Program-made: the position numbers and the translations under genes
In this document: one piece after another, positions 24,127 to 24,176 of the stretch
Position numbering within the stretch: the stretch's first letter is position 1
Layout of the letters: every line of letters begins with the position of its first letter
Source of the DNA: CAYZBM01 sp964476705
Lineage (GTDB): Bacteria; Pseudomonadota; Alphaproteobacteria; Rickettsiales; UBA6187
Assembly: GCA_964476705.1 (NCBI GenBank)
Contig: CAYZBM010000023.1
Location: 1 to 24,176 of the forward strand
Direction: 5' to 3'
DNA: 24,176 nucleotides
The notes under the pieces: model-generated
What the model was told of the DNA's origin: nothing
Seen by the model: only the letters and a program-made list of their open reading frames with translations
Databases searched by the model: none

Positions 24127-24176
24127 TACCCCACACTTTTATGTAAACGCCTGAGAAATCCGCCAATTTAGCAAAT

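Overview
The window looks like chromosome from an AT-rich, genome-reduced alphaproteobacterium, most likely an intracellular member of the Rickettsiales or a similar lineage. This is inferred from the low GC content, the alphaproteobacterial gene order bamE / rpmF-plsX-fabH-ihfA-merR, the Cro/C1-type HTH protein, a short palindromic intergenic repeat, and several orphan or ankyrin-like proteins between housekeeping genes. No rRNA, tRNA, CRISPR array, transposase or phage gene was seen.

Layout. (1) 1-1508, + strand: the 3' end of a very large repetitive surface protein of the YDG/MBG filamentous-haemagglutinin type, with two 258-bp tandem units. (2) 1529-6291, - strand: rpe, secA and then a 359-residue orphan, with a palindromic repeat element between rpe and secA. 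(3) 6292-6903: a regulatory stretch with a CtrA-like site, then a small HTH regulator on +. (4) 6918-8665, - strand: purU then nadC. (5) 8796-10756, + strand: ribH-nusB-thiL, tightly packed. (6) 10753-14580, - strand: two large tandem paralogues with degenerate ankyrin-like N-terminal halves and long disordered C-terminal halves, which are the best candidates for an undescribed effector family. (7) 14728-15295, - strand: bamE lipoprotein gene with an intrinsic terminator. (8) 15473-24126, + strand: rpmF-plsX-fabH, a 136-residue orphan, ihfA-merR, the complete glycine-cleavage set gcvT-gcvH-gcvPA-gcvPB (L protein not here), and a short proline-rich orphan.

How the genes fit together. PlsX and FabH start membrane lipid synthesis; SecA and BamE serve export and outer-membrane assembly, which the large surface protein would also depend on. 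GcvT/H/PA/PB load one-carbon units onto tetrahydrofolate while PurU releases formate and frees tetrahydrofolate, so the window has both a charging and a discharging arm of folate C1 metabolism. RibH (riboflavin), ThiL (thiamine diphosphate) and NadC (NAD) are single cofactor steps.

The core enzyme assignments are secure from motifs. The orphan proteins, the effector idea and the regulatory sites are inferences from sequence pattern alone.
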